Assembly (NCBI GenBank): GCA_964448305.1
Contig: CAYUWB010000017.1
Span: 1 to 26,202 of the forward strand
Direction of reading: 5' to 3'
Origin: Thioglobus_C sp964448305
GTDB taxonomy: Bacteria; Pseudomonadota; Gammaproteobacteria; PS1; Pseudothioglobaceae
DNA length: 26,202 nucleotides
This document shows, piece after piece, positions 1 through 7,944 of this stretch. Positions within the stretch are counted from its first letter, which is position 1, and every line of letters starts with the position of its first letter. The notes beneath the pieces were generated by a model. That model was not told where the DNA came from, made no database searches, and saw only the letters and a program-made list of their open reading frames with translations. The position numbers were made by a program, and so were the translations under genes.

Positions 1-71
1 AGGAAAAATGCTGTCTTGGAAATTAAGCTAAGTAAAAAATTCCAGCTCTGCAAAGCAGTCACAATATTATC

Positions 72-96
72 AATCACACTTTTTGCGTGATTTTTT
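72..96 (+). terminator. possible plus-strand terminator of a gene left of the window
   Basis: AATCAC (72-77) pairs with GTGATT (87-92) around a 9-base loop, and a T run reaches position 96. The stem is only 6 bp, so this is a weak candidate. It would serve a plus-strand gene ending before the window, of which nothing is visible. Confidence 0.35.
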
Positions 97-101
97 ACCC
101 T

Positions 102-134
102 AAAAAGTGGTGCAGGCAAGGCCTGCACCACTTT
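102..134 (-). terminator. hairpin terminator at the end of the ribF operon
   Basis: A perfect 14-bp inverted repeat (104-117 with 121-134, three-base loop AAG) lies 35 bases beyond the ribF stop. Read on the minus strand the stem runs into five T residues (106-102), short for an intrinsic terminator but in the right place. On the plus strand no T run follows, so minus-strand use is favoured. Confidence 0.6.
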
Positions 135-169
135 ATGCTAGGGAAAATACTGAGCTGGAAGTTACCCTT

Positions 170-1084
170 TTAGATTTTAAAATAGGCTTTTGCCTGCTGA
201 GTATCAAGCTCAATTTGTTGTTTTAACGTCTCAAAACTGTCAAATTTTTCTTCATCTCTGATTTTGTGTTTGAACACAACTTTAGCCTCAAGCCCATAAA
301 CATCGCGATCAAAATCAAATAAAAACACCTCTAACAAGGTTTTTGTGCCGTTAATGGTTGGCCGGTTGCCGATATTGCACACCCCTTGAAAAATCACACC
401 ATTAATTTCAACCGTGGTTGCAAATACGCCTAAAACTGGGCTAATTTTTCGCTTAATAGGGATATTGATGGTGGGAAAGCCAATGGTTCGGCCTTTTTGT
501 TGTCCGTGAATGACTTTGCCTGAGATTGAAAATTCTCGCCCTAGCATTTGTGCTGCCTCATCTAAACTGCCTTGGGATAGTAGTGTTCGAATTTCTGAGC
601 TACTTGCACGACAATCATTACACAAAACGCTTTGGGTGTTTTCCACACTAAATCCGTTGGCTTTTGATAGGCTTTGTAACAATGCCAAATCTCCTTGGCG
701 ATTTTTACCAAAGTGAAAATCATCACCAATCAAACAATGTTTCATGTTGAGTTTGTCTAGCAAAACTTGCTGAATAAAGTCTTTGGCCTCAAGCTCAGAA
801 AATGCTTGATTAAAGTGAATTAACAGATGCTCGTCCACGCCAAGACGCGAAAGCAAGCAGTGTTTTTCTTTGAAATTGCTAAGTGTGGCCTGCTCGCGAC
901 CAAAGAAACATTGTGGCGTTGGTGCAAACGAAATAAGCACCGAAGGCAAGCCCAATTTTTTAGCTGACGCTGTCAGTCTTGAGATGATTTTTTCGTGACC
1001 AACATGTACGCCGTCAAAATTGCCAATGGTAACCACAGAACCAGAATGTTCTTTTAAATTATGTAAACCGCGAATAAGTTGCAT
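170..1084 (-). CDS. ribF: bifunctional riboflavin kinase / FAD synthetase
   Basis: This enzyme phosphorylates riboflavin to FMN and adenylates FMN to FAD in the cytoplasm. The 304-aa length is usual for bacterial RibF. The N-terminal FAD synthetase domain shows the nucleotidyltransferase signature GNFDGVHVGH at residues 21-30. The C-terminal riboflavin kinase domain shows GRTIGFPTIN at 198-207 and NIGNRPT at 237-243. It starts with ATG and is the last gene of the minus-strand operon, 10 bases after the mutY stop, followed by the hairpin at 104-134. In many gammaproteobacteria ribF sits beside ileS and lspA; here it is with mutY instead. The family assignment is secure. Confidence 0.95.
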   Translation of the reverse strand: MQLIRGLHNLKEHSGSVVTIGNFDGVHVGHEKIISRLTASAKKLGLPSVLISFAPTPQCFFGREQATLSNFKEKHCLLSRLGVDEHLLIHFNQAFSELEAKDFIQQVLLDKLNMKHCLIGDDFHFGKNRQGDLALLQSLSKANGFSVENTQSVLCNDCRASSSEIRTLLSQGSLDEAAQMLGREFSISGKVIHGQQKGRTIGFPTINIPIKRKISPVLGVFATTVEINGVIFQGVCNIGNRPTINGTKTLLEVFLFDFDRDVYGLEAKVVFKHKIRDEEKFDSFETLKQQIELDTQQAKAYFKI

Positions 1085-1094
1085 AATCGCTATT

Positions 1095-2111
1095 TTAATC
1101 TAATTGCGCTAAGATTTTATTCACAGGTGTCGGCACGCCAACTTTTAATTGGTCAATTGTCTGGAAACCACGTGTTTGTTCCGGACAATCAATCACCACA
1201 GGGTTAATGGCTAAGTGGTAATGAGTAAAGCTGTGTTTAATCGGATCAAGTGTTTTGTTGATGCGGGCGTTTGTGTCAAACTGTTGGATCGTGCGATTGA
1301 TTTCATCTAAGTTATCTTCACATTCTACAAAGCTCCAAAGGCCACCCCAAATGCCTTTTGGTGGTCTTTTTTCCAGATAAACACGCCCTTGTTTATTTTG
1401 GTAAATCAACATAGCAACTGATCGGCTGGGCTTGTTTTTCTTAGGTTTGGGGTTTGGGTATTCGGCTTGTGTATTGCACTGGTAAGACTGACACCCTTGT
1501 TGGACAGGGCATCGACCACAGTCCGGGTTAGAGCGAGTGCACAGCGTTGCACCCAGATCCATAATGGCCTGTGTGTAGTCATTATTACGTGTATTGGGTG
1601 TGTGTTGTTTGGCTAATGCCCAAAGCTTTTTAAGGGTTTTAGCTTGAGCATAATGGCCTTTTACCTGATGATAACGAGACAAAACACGTTTGACATTGCC
1701 ATCCAATATAGCGTGGTTTTGGTTATAACTGATTGACAATATCGCCCCTGCCGTTGACTCGCCAATGCCCGGCAAAGCCATCACCTGTTTAATGTTAGTG
1801 GGAAACACTCCTTGGTGATCTTGCATGATAATTTTTGCGCTTTTATGTAGGTTTCGTGCTCTAGCATAATAACCCAGTCCGGCCCATTGTGCTAAAACAG
1901 CGTCTTCGTTGGCGTTAGCCAGCGCCGCTAGATTTGGAAAGTGGTGGATAAAATTATTAAAATAGCCAGTGACCGTGCCGACTTGCGTTTGTTGCAACAT
2001 GATCTCACTAACCCAAACATAGTAGCTATTAATAGGCTTTGATTGCCATGCAAGTGTGTGGCGACCATGCTGGTCAAACCATTCTAGTAACGGCTTTGCA
2101 ATTGAGCACAC
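1095..2111 (-). CDS. mutY: A/G-specific adenine DNA glycosylase MutY
   Basis: MutY removes adenine mispaired with 8-oxoguanine. The 338-aa protein has the HhH-GPD fold with the helix-hairpin-helix LPGIGESTAGA around residues 113-123. Catalytic Glu36 lies in SEIMLQQTQ, and the conserved Asp is D137 in ILDGNV. A [4Fe-4S] site is formed by C191, C198, C201 and C207 (C-x6-C-x2-C-x5-C). A C-terminal NUDIX-like domain for 8-oxoG recognition follows. The start codon is GTG, giving MCSIAKPL, with an AAGG ribosome site upstream and 11 bases after the stop of the acyltransferase gene. All catalytic and cluster residues are present, so the enzyme should be active. Confidence 0.95.
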   Translation of the reverse strand: MCSIAKPLLEWFDQHGRHTLAWQSKPINSYYVWVSEIMLQQTQVGTVTGYFNNFIHHFPNLAALANANEDAVLAQWAGLGYYARARNLHKSAKIIMQDHQGVFPTNIKQVMALPGIGESTAGAILSISYNQNHAILDGNVKRVLSRYHQVKGHYAQAKTLKKLWALAKQHTPNTRNNDYTQAIMDLGATLCTRSNPDCGRCPVQQGCQSYQCNTQAEYPNPKPKKNKPSRSVAMLIYQNKQGRVYLEKRPPKGIWGGLWSFVECEDNLDEINRTIQQFDTNARINKTLDPIKHSFTHYHLAINPVVIDCPEQTRGFQTIDQLKVGVPTPVNKILAQLD

Positions 2112-2122
2112 CAGTTTAGCCT

Positions 2123-3178
2123 TTATTTTAAATTGAGCGGGTCGTCTGGGTTGATGCCGTCCATGAATGGCTTGTCAATGTCTTCATGAGTTACCTGATA
2201 AACACAACCAATCCAGTTGTTGATAATGCCACTGGTGGCATCATGCCAAGTATTGCCTAGAGTTTGGCTAATTAGCGCTTCAGGAAAGTCGCTTATTTCA
2301 AACTCACCACCAAGCAACTTGTCTTTAAACTCATTTAAGATGGCTTTGTTTTGTGGGCTTAAGTAGTTGCTTGGAAAAGAGGGGTATTTTTCTCTGTCTT
2401 TATTTAAAAACGAAATTATTTCACGCTTATATTCTTTTAACAAACTAATGGTGTCGTATTCTGGATGCCCTTGAAAGAACACAATTCTGAGTAAATCTTC
2501 ACTAACGCACAAATGCGCACCAACCTTGCTGTCAACCAGTAGCTTAACATTTGCTTTGTCAAATTGCGCCTTGGTAATTTCATTAAAACGAGAATGCGGC
2601 ACATCAAAACAAGTGTTGACGCCACTCATGAGTGGGTGTTGGCGATCTAACACTTGGTGTGGAAATACGCCCCAACATTTTTCACCAATCGGTGTTCGTT
2701 TTTGCCCATAACGAAACTCGAGTACTGCATGGGTAGCTAGGCAAGAACACAAAGTAGAAGTGACATTATCATACGACCACTCAATCACTTCTTTGAGTTG
2801 GTCGTAAAAAGGTGCTTTTTGTAGGTCAGCCTCTTCAATATGCGCACCGGTAATAATAAGCGCATCTAGCCCTTGCGTCTTGATGTCGTCAAATTTTTGA
2901 TAATGCGTATCAACATGTGTTTGTGCCTTGTCGCCACGCTTAATTGAGGACAAAGTAAACGGGTGAAGATAAAACTGTGCAATTTGGTTTGAGTGTCCAA
3001 TCAAACGGAAAAACTGTCTTTCGGTTGCCTCAAGTGCTGCATCTGGCATCATGTTTAATAGGCCAATATGCAGTTCACGAATAGTTTGGTGGTCGGCGCG
3101 ATCTTTTGACAAGATGGTCTCTCCTTCTTGTTCTAGGCGTGTAAACGATGGCAAACTAGAGTGGGCAATCAGTGGCAT
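2123..3178 (-). CDS. metA: MetA-family homoserine O-acyltransferase
   Basis: This enzyme acylates homoserine in the first committed step of methionine synthesis. The protein is a 351-aa member of the MetA (class I glutamine-amidotransferase-like) family, about 40 residues longer than E. coli MetA. The catalytic residues align by motif: Cys146 in STLCSC, and His238 and Glu240 in GHPEYD. The acyl-CoA specificity position, Gly111 of E. coli in TGAPLG, is Glu115 here in TGAHIE. In the family Glu at that site is linked to acetyl-CoA use, so the product may be O-acetylhomoserine; this is inference. The ATG overlaps the stop of the upstream ATPase gene by one base (TAATG), implying translational coupling. 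A serine acyltransferase role is less likely but not excluded. Confidence 0.85.
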   Translation of the reverse strand: MPLIAHSSLPSFTRLEQEGETILSKDRADHQTIRELHIGLLNMMPDAALEATERQFFRLIGHSNQIAQFYLHPFTLSSIKRGDKAQTHVDTHYQKFDDIKTQGLDALIITGAHIEEADLQKAPFYDQLKEVIEWSYDNVTSTLCSCLATHAVLEFRYGQKRTPIGEKCWGVFPHQVLDRQHPLMSGVNTCFDVPHSRFNEITKAQFDKANVKLLVDSKVGAHLCVSEDLLRIVFFQGHPEYDTISLLKEYKREIISFLNKDREKYPSFPSNYLSPQNKAILNEFKDKLLGGEFEISDFPEALISQTLGNTWHDATSGIINNWIGCVYQVTHEDIDKPFMDGINPDDPLNLK

Positions 3179-4014
3179 TAGTCAAGCGCTCCATTGATGA
3201 GCTCAAATACTTCATCTGCTTTTTTGCACTGGTACAAATCTTCGCTATCAATGGTGTAGCCATATTTTTCAGCAATCGCTTCATATTTTGGCGTTCTATG
3301 TGCAAGCAATTGTGGAAAAACCCAACCAACAAAAGCGTCAGGGTTAATTTGTGCGATGTAGGTTAGATTGTTTTCAGCCAGATAAGCATTTAATTGTGTT
3401 TTTAAAAAATCAGCTTGGTAGTACAAAGGTTTAGGATGTGTTTGTGCTCTCTCAATCAATGCCGATTTGTTGGTTTCACTGGCTCGAATATAGAGGATAA
3501 GCGTATGTTCAGCAAGGCTTTGGTACACCTTGTCATCATCGAGCTCACATAGACTGCCGCCAGCATCGTTAATAAAGTGACTAAATCCTTGTTGTGCTGA
3601 TTTTTCAATAAACTGTGGCACATCTAGCATGGTGCTTATCTCGGCCTCTCGGTGTAGCGCCTGACGACGAGTAAATTCATCAATTGGCAGACCGCCTTGC
3701 TCAGGGTTGCCGACCTTTCCCAAAAAAGCAGAAACGGATGACAGGTTATCAAAAGTAATCTGGTTTTCAACGCTAATAGATTGGTTGTCTAACAGACCAC
3801 CCAGCCACTCATCTTGTCTGATGTTGTGTTTAATGTTGTCAAGAATTGCCTGATTAAGATATTCGGCACCAATACGGTAGTCACCAGAATAGTGGTACCA
3901 TTTGTCTTCATTGCTAAGCAGTTTTGATAGATGTGTTTTGCCAACGCCTGACATGCCAAGCAGCGTTAAACGCTTATGTTTTGACTGCTTAAATTGTTCG
4001 GCTGACAGCCTCAT
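3178..4014 (-). CDS. P-loop ATPase/kinase-like protein of unknown function
   Basis: A 278-aa cytoplasmic protein whose substrate I do not recognise. Close to the N-terminus it has a clear Walker A loop, GMSGVGKT (residues 20-27), preceded by a hydrophobic strand, as in small nucleoside or adenylate kinase-like P-loop proteins. Further features are a YHYSGDYRIG segment near residues 40-49, an NDAGGSLCEL segment near 149-158 and a hydrophobic strand LILYI near 172. I see no transmembrane helix or DNA-binding motif. It is sandwiched between alaC (4-bp ATGA overlap at its start) and the MetA-family gene (1-bp overlap at its stop). That suggests a role tied to amino-acid metabolism, or simply co-expression. 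Confidence 0.75.
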   Translation of the reverse strand: MRLSAEQFKQSKHKRLTLLGMSGVGKTHLSKLLSNEDKWYHYSGDYRIGAEYLNQAILDNIKHNIRQDEWLGGLLDNQSISVENQITFDNLSSVSAFLGKVGNPEQGGLPIDEFTRRQALHREAEISTMLDVPQFIEKSAQQGFSHFINDAGGSLCELDDDKVYQSLAEHTLILYIRASETNKSALIERAQTHPKPLYYQADFLKTQLNAYLAENNLTYIAQINPDAFVGWVFPQLLAHRTPKYEAIAEKYGYTIDSEDLYQCKKADEVFELINGALD

Positions 4015-5198
4015 AACAACCCATCTTGTTTAAACATTTCTCGAATGCCACGCACTGCTTGACGAGTTCGATGTTCGTTTTCAATAAGACCAAAGCGCAC
4101 GTACTTGTCACCATAATCACCAAAGCCAATACCAGGCGACACGCCAACTTTTGCCACCTTAAGGAGTTTTTTGGTAAACTCCAACGAGCCTAATTCTTGA
4201 TAGAATTCAGGAATCTTAGCCCAAACAAACATGGTGGCTTTGGGTGGTGTAACGTTCCAACCAATAGACTGTAATCCGCCACACAAGACATCTCGGCGTT
4301 CTTGGTACATATCTGAAATTTCTTTAACGCAACTTTGATCACCTTCTAGCGCCTCAATAGCGGCCACTTGGATTGGGGTAAACATGCCGTAATCTAGGTA
4401 AGATTTGATCTTTGCTAAAGCGGCAACGAGTGTTGGATTGCCGGCCATAAAGCCGACACGCCAACCAGGCATGTTGTAGCTTTTCGACAAAGAGAAAAAC
4501 TCAACCGCAATATCTTTCGCGCCTTCAACTTGTAAAATACTAGGCGCTACATAGCCATCAAAAACGATATCGGCATAAGCCAAATCTTGAATTACCCAAA
4601 TCTCGTGTTCTTTGGCGATTTTAATCACGCGTTCAAAAAACTCCAGCTCAACGCATTCGGTGGTCGGGTTGGAGGGGTAATTAAGCACCAGCATTTTTGG
4701 CTTAGGAAAGGTGTTTTTGATTGAACGCTCAAGCTCTGCAAAAAAATCGTCTTCCGGGCCACAAGGCACATGTTGAATATCCGCACCTGCAATAACAAAT
4801 CCATAAGGGTGAATTGGATAAGCAGGGTTAGGCACCAACACCGTATCTCCATTGCCAACAACGGCCTGTGCTAAATTAGCCAAACCTTCTTTTGAGCCGA
4901 TAGTAACAATCGCTTCGGTTTCTGGGTCTAGATCAACATCAAAGCGTCGTTTGTACCAATTAGTAATTGCACGCCTTAGGCGTGGAATACCACGAGAGGT
5001 TGAATAACGGTGTGTGTCTTTACGGCGCGCTGCTTCAACCAACTTTTCAACAATATGATCTGGGGTTGGCTGGTCAGGATTGCCCATACCAAAGTCAATA
5101 ATATCTTCGCCACGCGCACGTGCTTTTGCTTTTAGCTCGTTAGTAACGGCAAAAACATAAGCAGGCAAGCGTTTAATTCGAGGAAAGTCTTCGTTCAT
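4011..5198 (-). CDS. alaC: class I/II PLP aminotransferase, AlaC-type (glutamate-pyruvate)
   Basis: The 395-aa cytoplasmic aminotransferase belongs to the AlaC/YfdZ branch of fold-type I PLP enzymes. E. coli AlaC makes alanine from pyruvate and glutamate. The PLP-binding lysine is K239 in SLSKSYNMPGWRVGF, with the NYPSNPT motif near 173-179 and the conserved Asp in QDLAYAD near 205. The N-terminal FGMGNPD and the substrate-binding region RYSTSRG are intact. It starts with ATG and ends with a 4-bp overlap with the ATPase gene. Substrate choice within this family cannot be read from sequence alone. With a methionine-pathway gene two genes downstream, a transamination of methionine-related or aspartate-family acids is an alternative. 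Confidence 0.88.
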   Translation of the reverse strand: MNEDFPRIKRLPAYVFAVTNELKAKARARGEDIIDFGMGNPDQPTPDHIVEKLVEAARRKDTHRYSTSRGIPRLRRAITNWYKRRFDVDLDPETEAIVTIGSKEGLANLAQAVVGNGDTVLVPNPAYPIHPYGFVIAGADIQHVPCGPEDDFFAELERSIKNTFPKPKMLVLNYPSNPTTECVELEFFERVIKIAKEHEIWVIQDLAYADIVFDGYVAPSILQVEGAKDIAVEFFSLSKSYNMPGWRVGFMAGNPTLVAALAKIKSYLDYGMFTPIQVAAIEALEGDQSCVKEISDMYQERRDVLCGGLQSIGWNVTPPKATMFVWAKIPEFYQELGSLEFTKKLLKVAKVGVSPGIGFGDYGDKYVRFGLIENEHRTRQAVRGIREMFKQDGLL

Positions 5199-5199
5199 T

Positions 5200-5526
5200 T
5201 TATCTAATTGCTAATAATTCTACGTCGAACACCAAAGTTGCGCTTGGTGGGATGATGCTGCCTGCGCCCATTTCGCCATAAGCCAGTTTTGACGGAATGG
5301 TGAGTTTGCGCCTGCCACCTACTTGCATACCATCAACGCCTTGATCCCAGCCAGGAATTACCTGGCCAACACCCAGTTGAAAGTTAAACGCCTCGTTGCG
5401 ATCAACGCTTGAGTCAAATTTTTTGCCATTGGTTAGCCAGCCAGTATAGTGCATAGAAACGTGATCACCTGCTTTACAGGCAGCGCCTTCGCCTAATGCT
5501 AATTCTTCAATAATAAGTTCAGCCAT
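5200..5526 (-). CDS. cytoplasmic FKBP-type peptidyl-prolyl isomerase
   Basis: A single-domain, 108-aa FKBP12-like prolyl isomerase without signal peptide or membrane segment, hence cytoplasmic. Typical active-site strings are HYTGWLTNGKKFDSS near residues 26-40, VIPGWDQG near 56-63 and the C-terminal YGEMGAGSIIPP with FDVELL. It has an ATG start with an AGGAAAA ribosome site. The stop lies one base before the alaC start, so it is coupled in the operon. It acts as a general folding catalyst; no specific client is suggested by the sequence. Length and motifs are standard. Confidence 0.92.
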   Translation of the reverse strand: MAELIIEELALGEGAACKAGDHVSMHYTGWLTNGKKFDSSVDRNEAFNFQLGVGQVIPGWDQGVDGMQVGGRRKLTIPSKLAYGEMGAGSIIPPSATLVFDVELLAIR

Positions 5527-5535
5527 TGTGTTTTC

Positions 5536-6336
5536 CTAATAAGTTAATGTTATGTTGTAAGAGCCAAATTTTCTAATATTCAGCACACCCACATCTAAAA
5601 TTAAATACTGCCCTTTAATCCCTTTTAACACCCCTGAAACAAGCGGTGTTTTATCAAAATTTAGTGAGCTAATTTTGCTTGGGTATTCTACCACAGGGTA
5701 ATTAATTTCTAAAGCCTCGTTATTCAAGGCCTTGGCGCCTAATTCATCAATTAGCCCTTGAACTTTTGGCAGTAGCTCATCACGCGTCTCTAGTAAGTTA
5801 ATTTTTTCAACTTCATTTTTAAGCATTTTTCGCCAATTGGTTTTATCGTTTACAAAGTTCTTTAGCGCGACCTCAATCTGCCCCGATTTAAGCCGAGTAT
5901 CTACTTCGAGTATTGGTAGTGCACTAACAGCGCCTTGGTCAATCCATCGATTAGGAATGTTGGATTTTCGTGTAATGCCAACCTTAACACCGGATGAATT
6001 AGCCAAATAAATCACGTGCGAAGTAAAGCAGTTGTCTAGCCCCCAAGACGGCTCTCGGCAAGTGCCTAAGTGGTGATGGCAAGTTTCTGGCTTCATAATG
6101 CATAAATCACAACTGGCCAATTTTTGACAACAAGGATAGCAGTAGCCTTGAGAGTAACTCTTGTTGGTTGTCTTGCCACAGTTTGCGCAATTGATTTGAC
6201 CGTTAAATTCTAACTGTATGGGCTCGCCAATCAAATCATTCATGTTGAGTAATTTATCACCAATTGGCAGTTGATACTGCGCTGTACCCATATTAAGGCT
6301 GGTGTGCATTTTGCTAATGAGTCCGCTTAGCTGCAT
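5536..6336 (-). CDS. DUF2797 zinc-finger protein
   Basis: The 266-aa protein matches what I know of the DUF2797 family, whose function is unknown. It has a dense cysteine cluster: C50/C53, C66/C69/C70, C76/C79, C86 and C93, in blocks such as CDLCIMKPETCHHHLGTC and CREPSWG. This is consistent with two zinc sites. After it comes HVIYLANSSGVKVGITR near residues 107-123, resembling the core of a GIY-YIG-type nuclease fold. That similarity is a pattern impression, not proof of nuclease activity. It is flanked by purC (4 bases upstream) and the FKBP gene (9 bases downstream) in the same operon. Confidence 0.8.
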   Translation of the reverse strand: MQLSGLISKMHTSLNMGTAQYQLPIGDKLLNMNDLIGEPIQLEFNGQINCANCGKTTNKSYSQGYCYPCCQKLASCDLCIMKPETCHHHLGTCREPSWGLDNCFTSHVIYLANSSGVKVGITRKSNIPNRWIDQGAVSALPILEVDTRLKSGQIEVALKNFVNDKTNWRKMLKNEVEKINLLETRDELLPKVQGLIDELGAKALNNEALEINYPVVEYPSKISSLNFDKTPLVSGVLKGIKGQYLILDVGVLNIRKFGSYNITLTY

Positions 6337-6340
6337 GAGG

Positions 6341-7219
6341 TTAGGTTTGAGTGAGTAGGCGTTGTACTTCTAAATATTGTTCGGCTGTTTTGTTAATAAT
6401 GTGTTTTGGCAAAACCGGTGCAGGCGGTGTTTTATCCCAGTCCAGGGTTTCTAAATAGTCACGCACAATTTGCTTGTCAAAACTTTTTGGGCTGGTGCCA
6501 ACTTGGTAGTCTGCTTTTGACCAAAATCGTGAAGAGTCTGGTGTGAGCACTTCGTCCATTAACGTTAGCTGATTATTTTCATCAAGACCAAACTCAAACT
6601 TGGTGTCCGCAATAATAATGCCACGCGCCAATGCATAATCAGCTGCAAACTGATACACTTTAAGGCTGGCCTCTTTGACTTGGTTGGCCATGTCTTCGCC
6701 TAATAGATCGATAGTATCGGCAAAGCTAATGTTTTCATCGTGTTCGCCAACGGCCGCCTTACTAGACGGCGTGTAAAGCGTAGTGGGTAATTTTTCAGCA
6801 AGCTCAAGATCGTTTGGCAATGTAATGCCGCAAACTGCACCTGTTTGTTGATAGTCTTTCCAGCCAGAACCAATAATATAACCACGAACAATTGCCTCAA
6901 CAGCAAGTGGTCTGAGTTTTTTTACAATAATCGCCCGACCTTCAACTTGTGCTGCTTCTTGTGAATTTAAAACGCTTTCTAACGGCTCGTGAGTTAGGTG
7001 GTTGGGGATAATATGCTTGGTTTTATCAAACCAAAAATTAGCAACATTGGTGAGCACAGCGCCTTTTTGCTTAATAGCTTCATCAAAAACAACATCAAAT
7101 GCACTAAGACGATCGGTGGTGACAATCAGCATGCGTTTGTCATCAATATCGTAAATATCACGCACCTTGCCTTTTTGGATTAGAGGCAGACTAAGCGAAG
7201 TGTCAAAAAGTGTTTCCAA
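6341..7219 (-). CDS. purC: phosphoribosylaminoimidazole-succinocarboxamide synthase
   Basis: PurC joins aspartate to CAIR with ATP in de novo purine synthesis. The 292-aa protein is of the long type (E. coli PurC has about 237 aa). It shows the N-terminal RGKVRDIY-like block QKGKVRDIYD, the EAIVRGYIIGSGWKDYQ block near residues 109-125 and the substrate-binding TPSSKA with GEHDENISF near 150-166. The start codon is TTG (7219-7217), giving METLFDTSL. No ATG exists before residue 29, and AGGA lies 8 bases upstream. It is the first gene of the minus-strand operon, so its promoter should lie in 7220-7329. Confidence 0.93.
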   Translation of the reverse strand: METLFDTSLSLPLIQKGKVRDIYDIDDKRMLIVTTDRLSAFDVVFDEAIKQKGAVLTNVANFWFDKTKHIIPNHLTHEPLESVLNSQEAAQVEGRAIIVKKLRPLAVEAIVRGYIIGSGWKDYQQTGAVCGITLPNDLELAEKLPTTLYTPSSKAAVGEHDENISFADTIDLLGEDMANQVKEASLKVYQFAADYALARGIIIADTKFEFGLDENNQLTLMDEVLTPDSSRFWSKADYQVGTSPKSFDKQIVRDYLETLDWDKTPPAPVLPKHIINKTAEQYLEVQRLLTQT

Positions 7220-7249
7220 GAGTGTTCCTGTTGGTAATTTTTTACCGTT

Positions 7250-7289
7250 ATTTTAACCTTAATCCTGACATTGAAAATACGAATGTCAG
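7250..7289. promoter_or_regulatory. purC-side promoter candidate with operator-like inverted repeat
   Basis: In the 110-bp divergent spacer, CTGACATT (7265-7272) and AATGTCAG (7282-7289) form an 8-bp perfect inverted repeat with a 9-base spacer. On the minus strand a TAAAAT hexamer (7250-7255) could be the purC -10, placing the repeat near its -35. It does not look like the E. coli PurR operator. A palindromic regulator site is plausible, and the cognate regulator is unknown. Confidence 0.35.
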
Positions 7290-7308
7290 ACGTGTTAATG
7301 CGAGTCTG

Positions 7309-7317
7309 TGGTAAAAT
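7309..7317 (+). promoter_or_regulatory. extended -10 promoter candidate for the 7330 gene
   Basis: TGGTAAAAT (7309-7317) is an extended -10 element ending 12 bases before the first ATG at 7330. No convincing -35 is visible. The predicted leader would be only about 6 bases and no Shine-Dalgarno is seen, so translation may be leaderless or nearly so. Confidence 0.4.
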
Positions 7318-7329
7318 ACACGCCATAGT

Positions 7330-7941
7330 ATGATGATAAAAAACTTTCTAATTACTGCCCTACTAATAGCCCAATTTACAACGGCTTCACCATTGACTGA
7401 CGGTGCATTACGGTTAATCCAAGTAGGTAACGAAATCGGCTCTCGCGATGTGGTGATGCGCGGACAATCTTTGCTAATGAAAGGCGCGTTTGACCTCAAT
7501 GATTTTGACGCCGTTTACGAAACCTCCAAGCAAATGCGCCACGGCAATACACTCATGGGTTACCCGCCACAGGTGCGCATTGCTAACGAGATACTCATCA
7601 AGTTAGTAAGACAAAGCCATGACCCTTCGTTGTATGACTATGCCTTGTATTTACTAGACGGCGATGGTGGTTTTATTAAAAATGATTTTTTGGCATTAAA
7701 CTTATTTGAAGAGTCTTTCGAGGTGCACGGCAATGCAAACTCTGCCTTTATTGCAGCTGTGATTAGAAACGAATCGTTGGTTCCTGGCACCAAAGACGAG
7801 CAGCGCATCGGCGAGCTGATTACCTTTGCAGTTTTGAACAAGGTTAAGGGCGCATCTGAATATCAAGCTCAATATATCGACAGTGGATATTGGAGAAGCT
7901 TAGATGTCAAACATTGGCGAGATTGGATTTCCAGCCAATAA
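7330..7941 (+). CDS. exported protein of unknown function, Sel1/TPR-like
   Basis: A 203-aa protein I do not recognise by name. The first 20 residues are a Sec-type signal peptide (MMIK followed by a hydrophobic stretch ending around TTAS), so a periplasmic location is expected. Helical segments such as YDYALYLLDGDGGFIKN and ALNLFEESFEVHGNANSAF resemble Sel1-like or TPR-like repeats, in which Ala, Leu and Gly recur. No catalytic motif is evident. Two adjacent ATG codons (7330, 7333) are possible starts. It stands alone between the divergent purC operon and the convergent M23 peptidase gene, with only three bases between the two stops. Confidence 0.7.
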   Translation: MMIKNFLITALLIAQFTTASPLTDGALRLIQVGNEIGSRDVVMRGQSLLMKGAFDLNDFDAVYETSKQMRHGNTLMGYPPQVRIANEILIKLVRQSHDPSLYDYALYLLDGDGGFIKNDFLALNLFEESFEVHGNANSAFIAAVIRNESLVPGTKDEQRIGELITFAVLNKVKGASEYQAQYIDSGYWRSLDVKHWRDWISSQ

Positions 7942-7944
7942 AAA

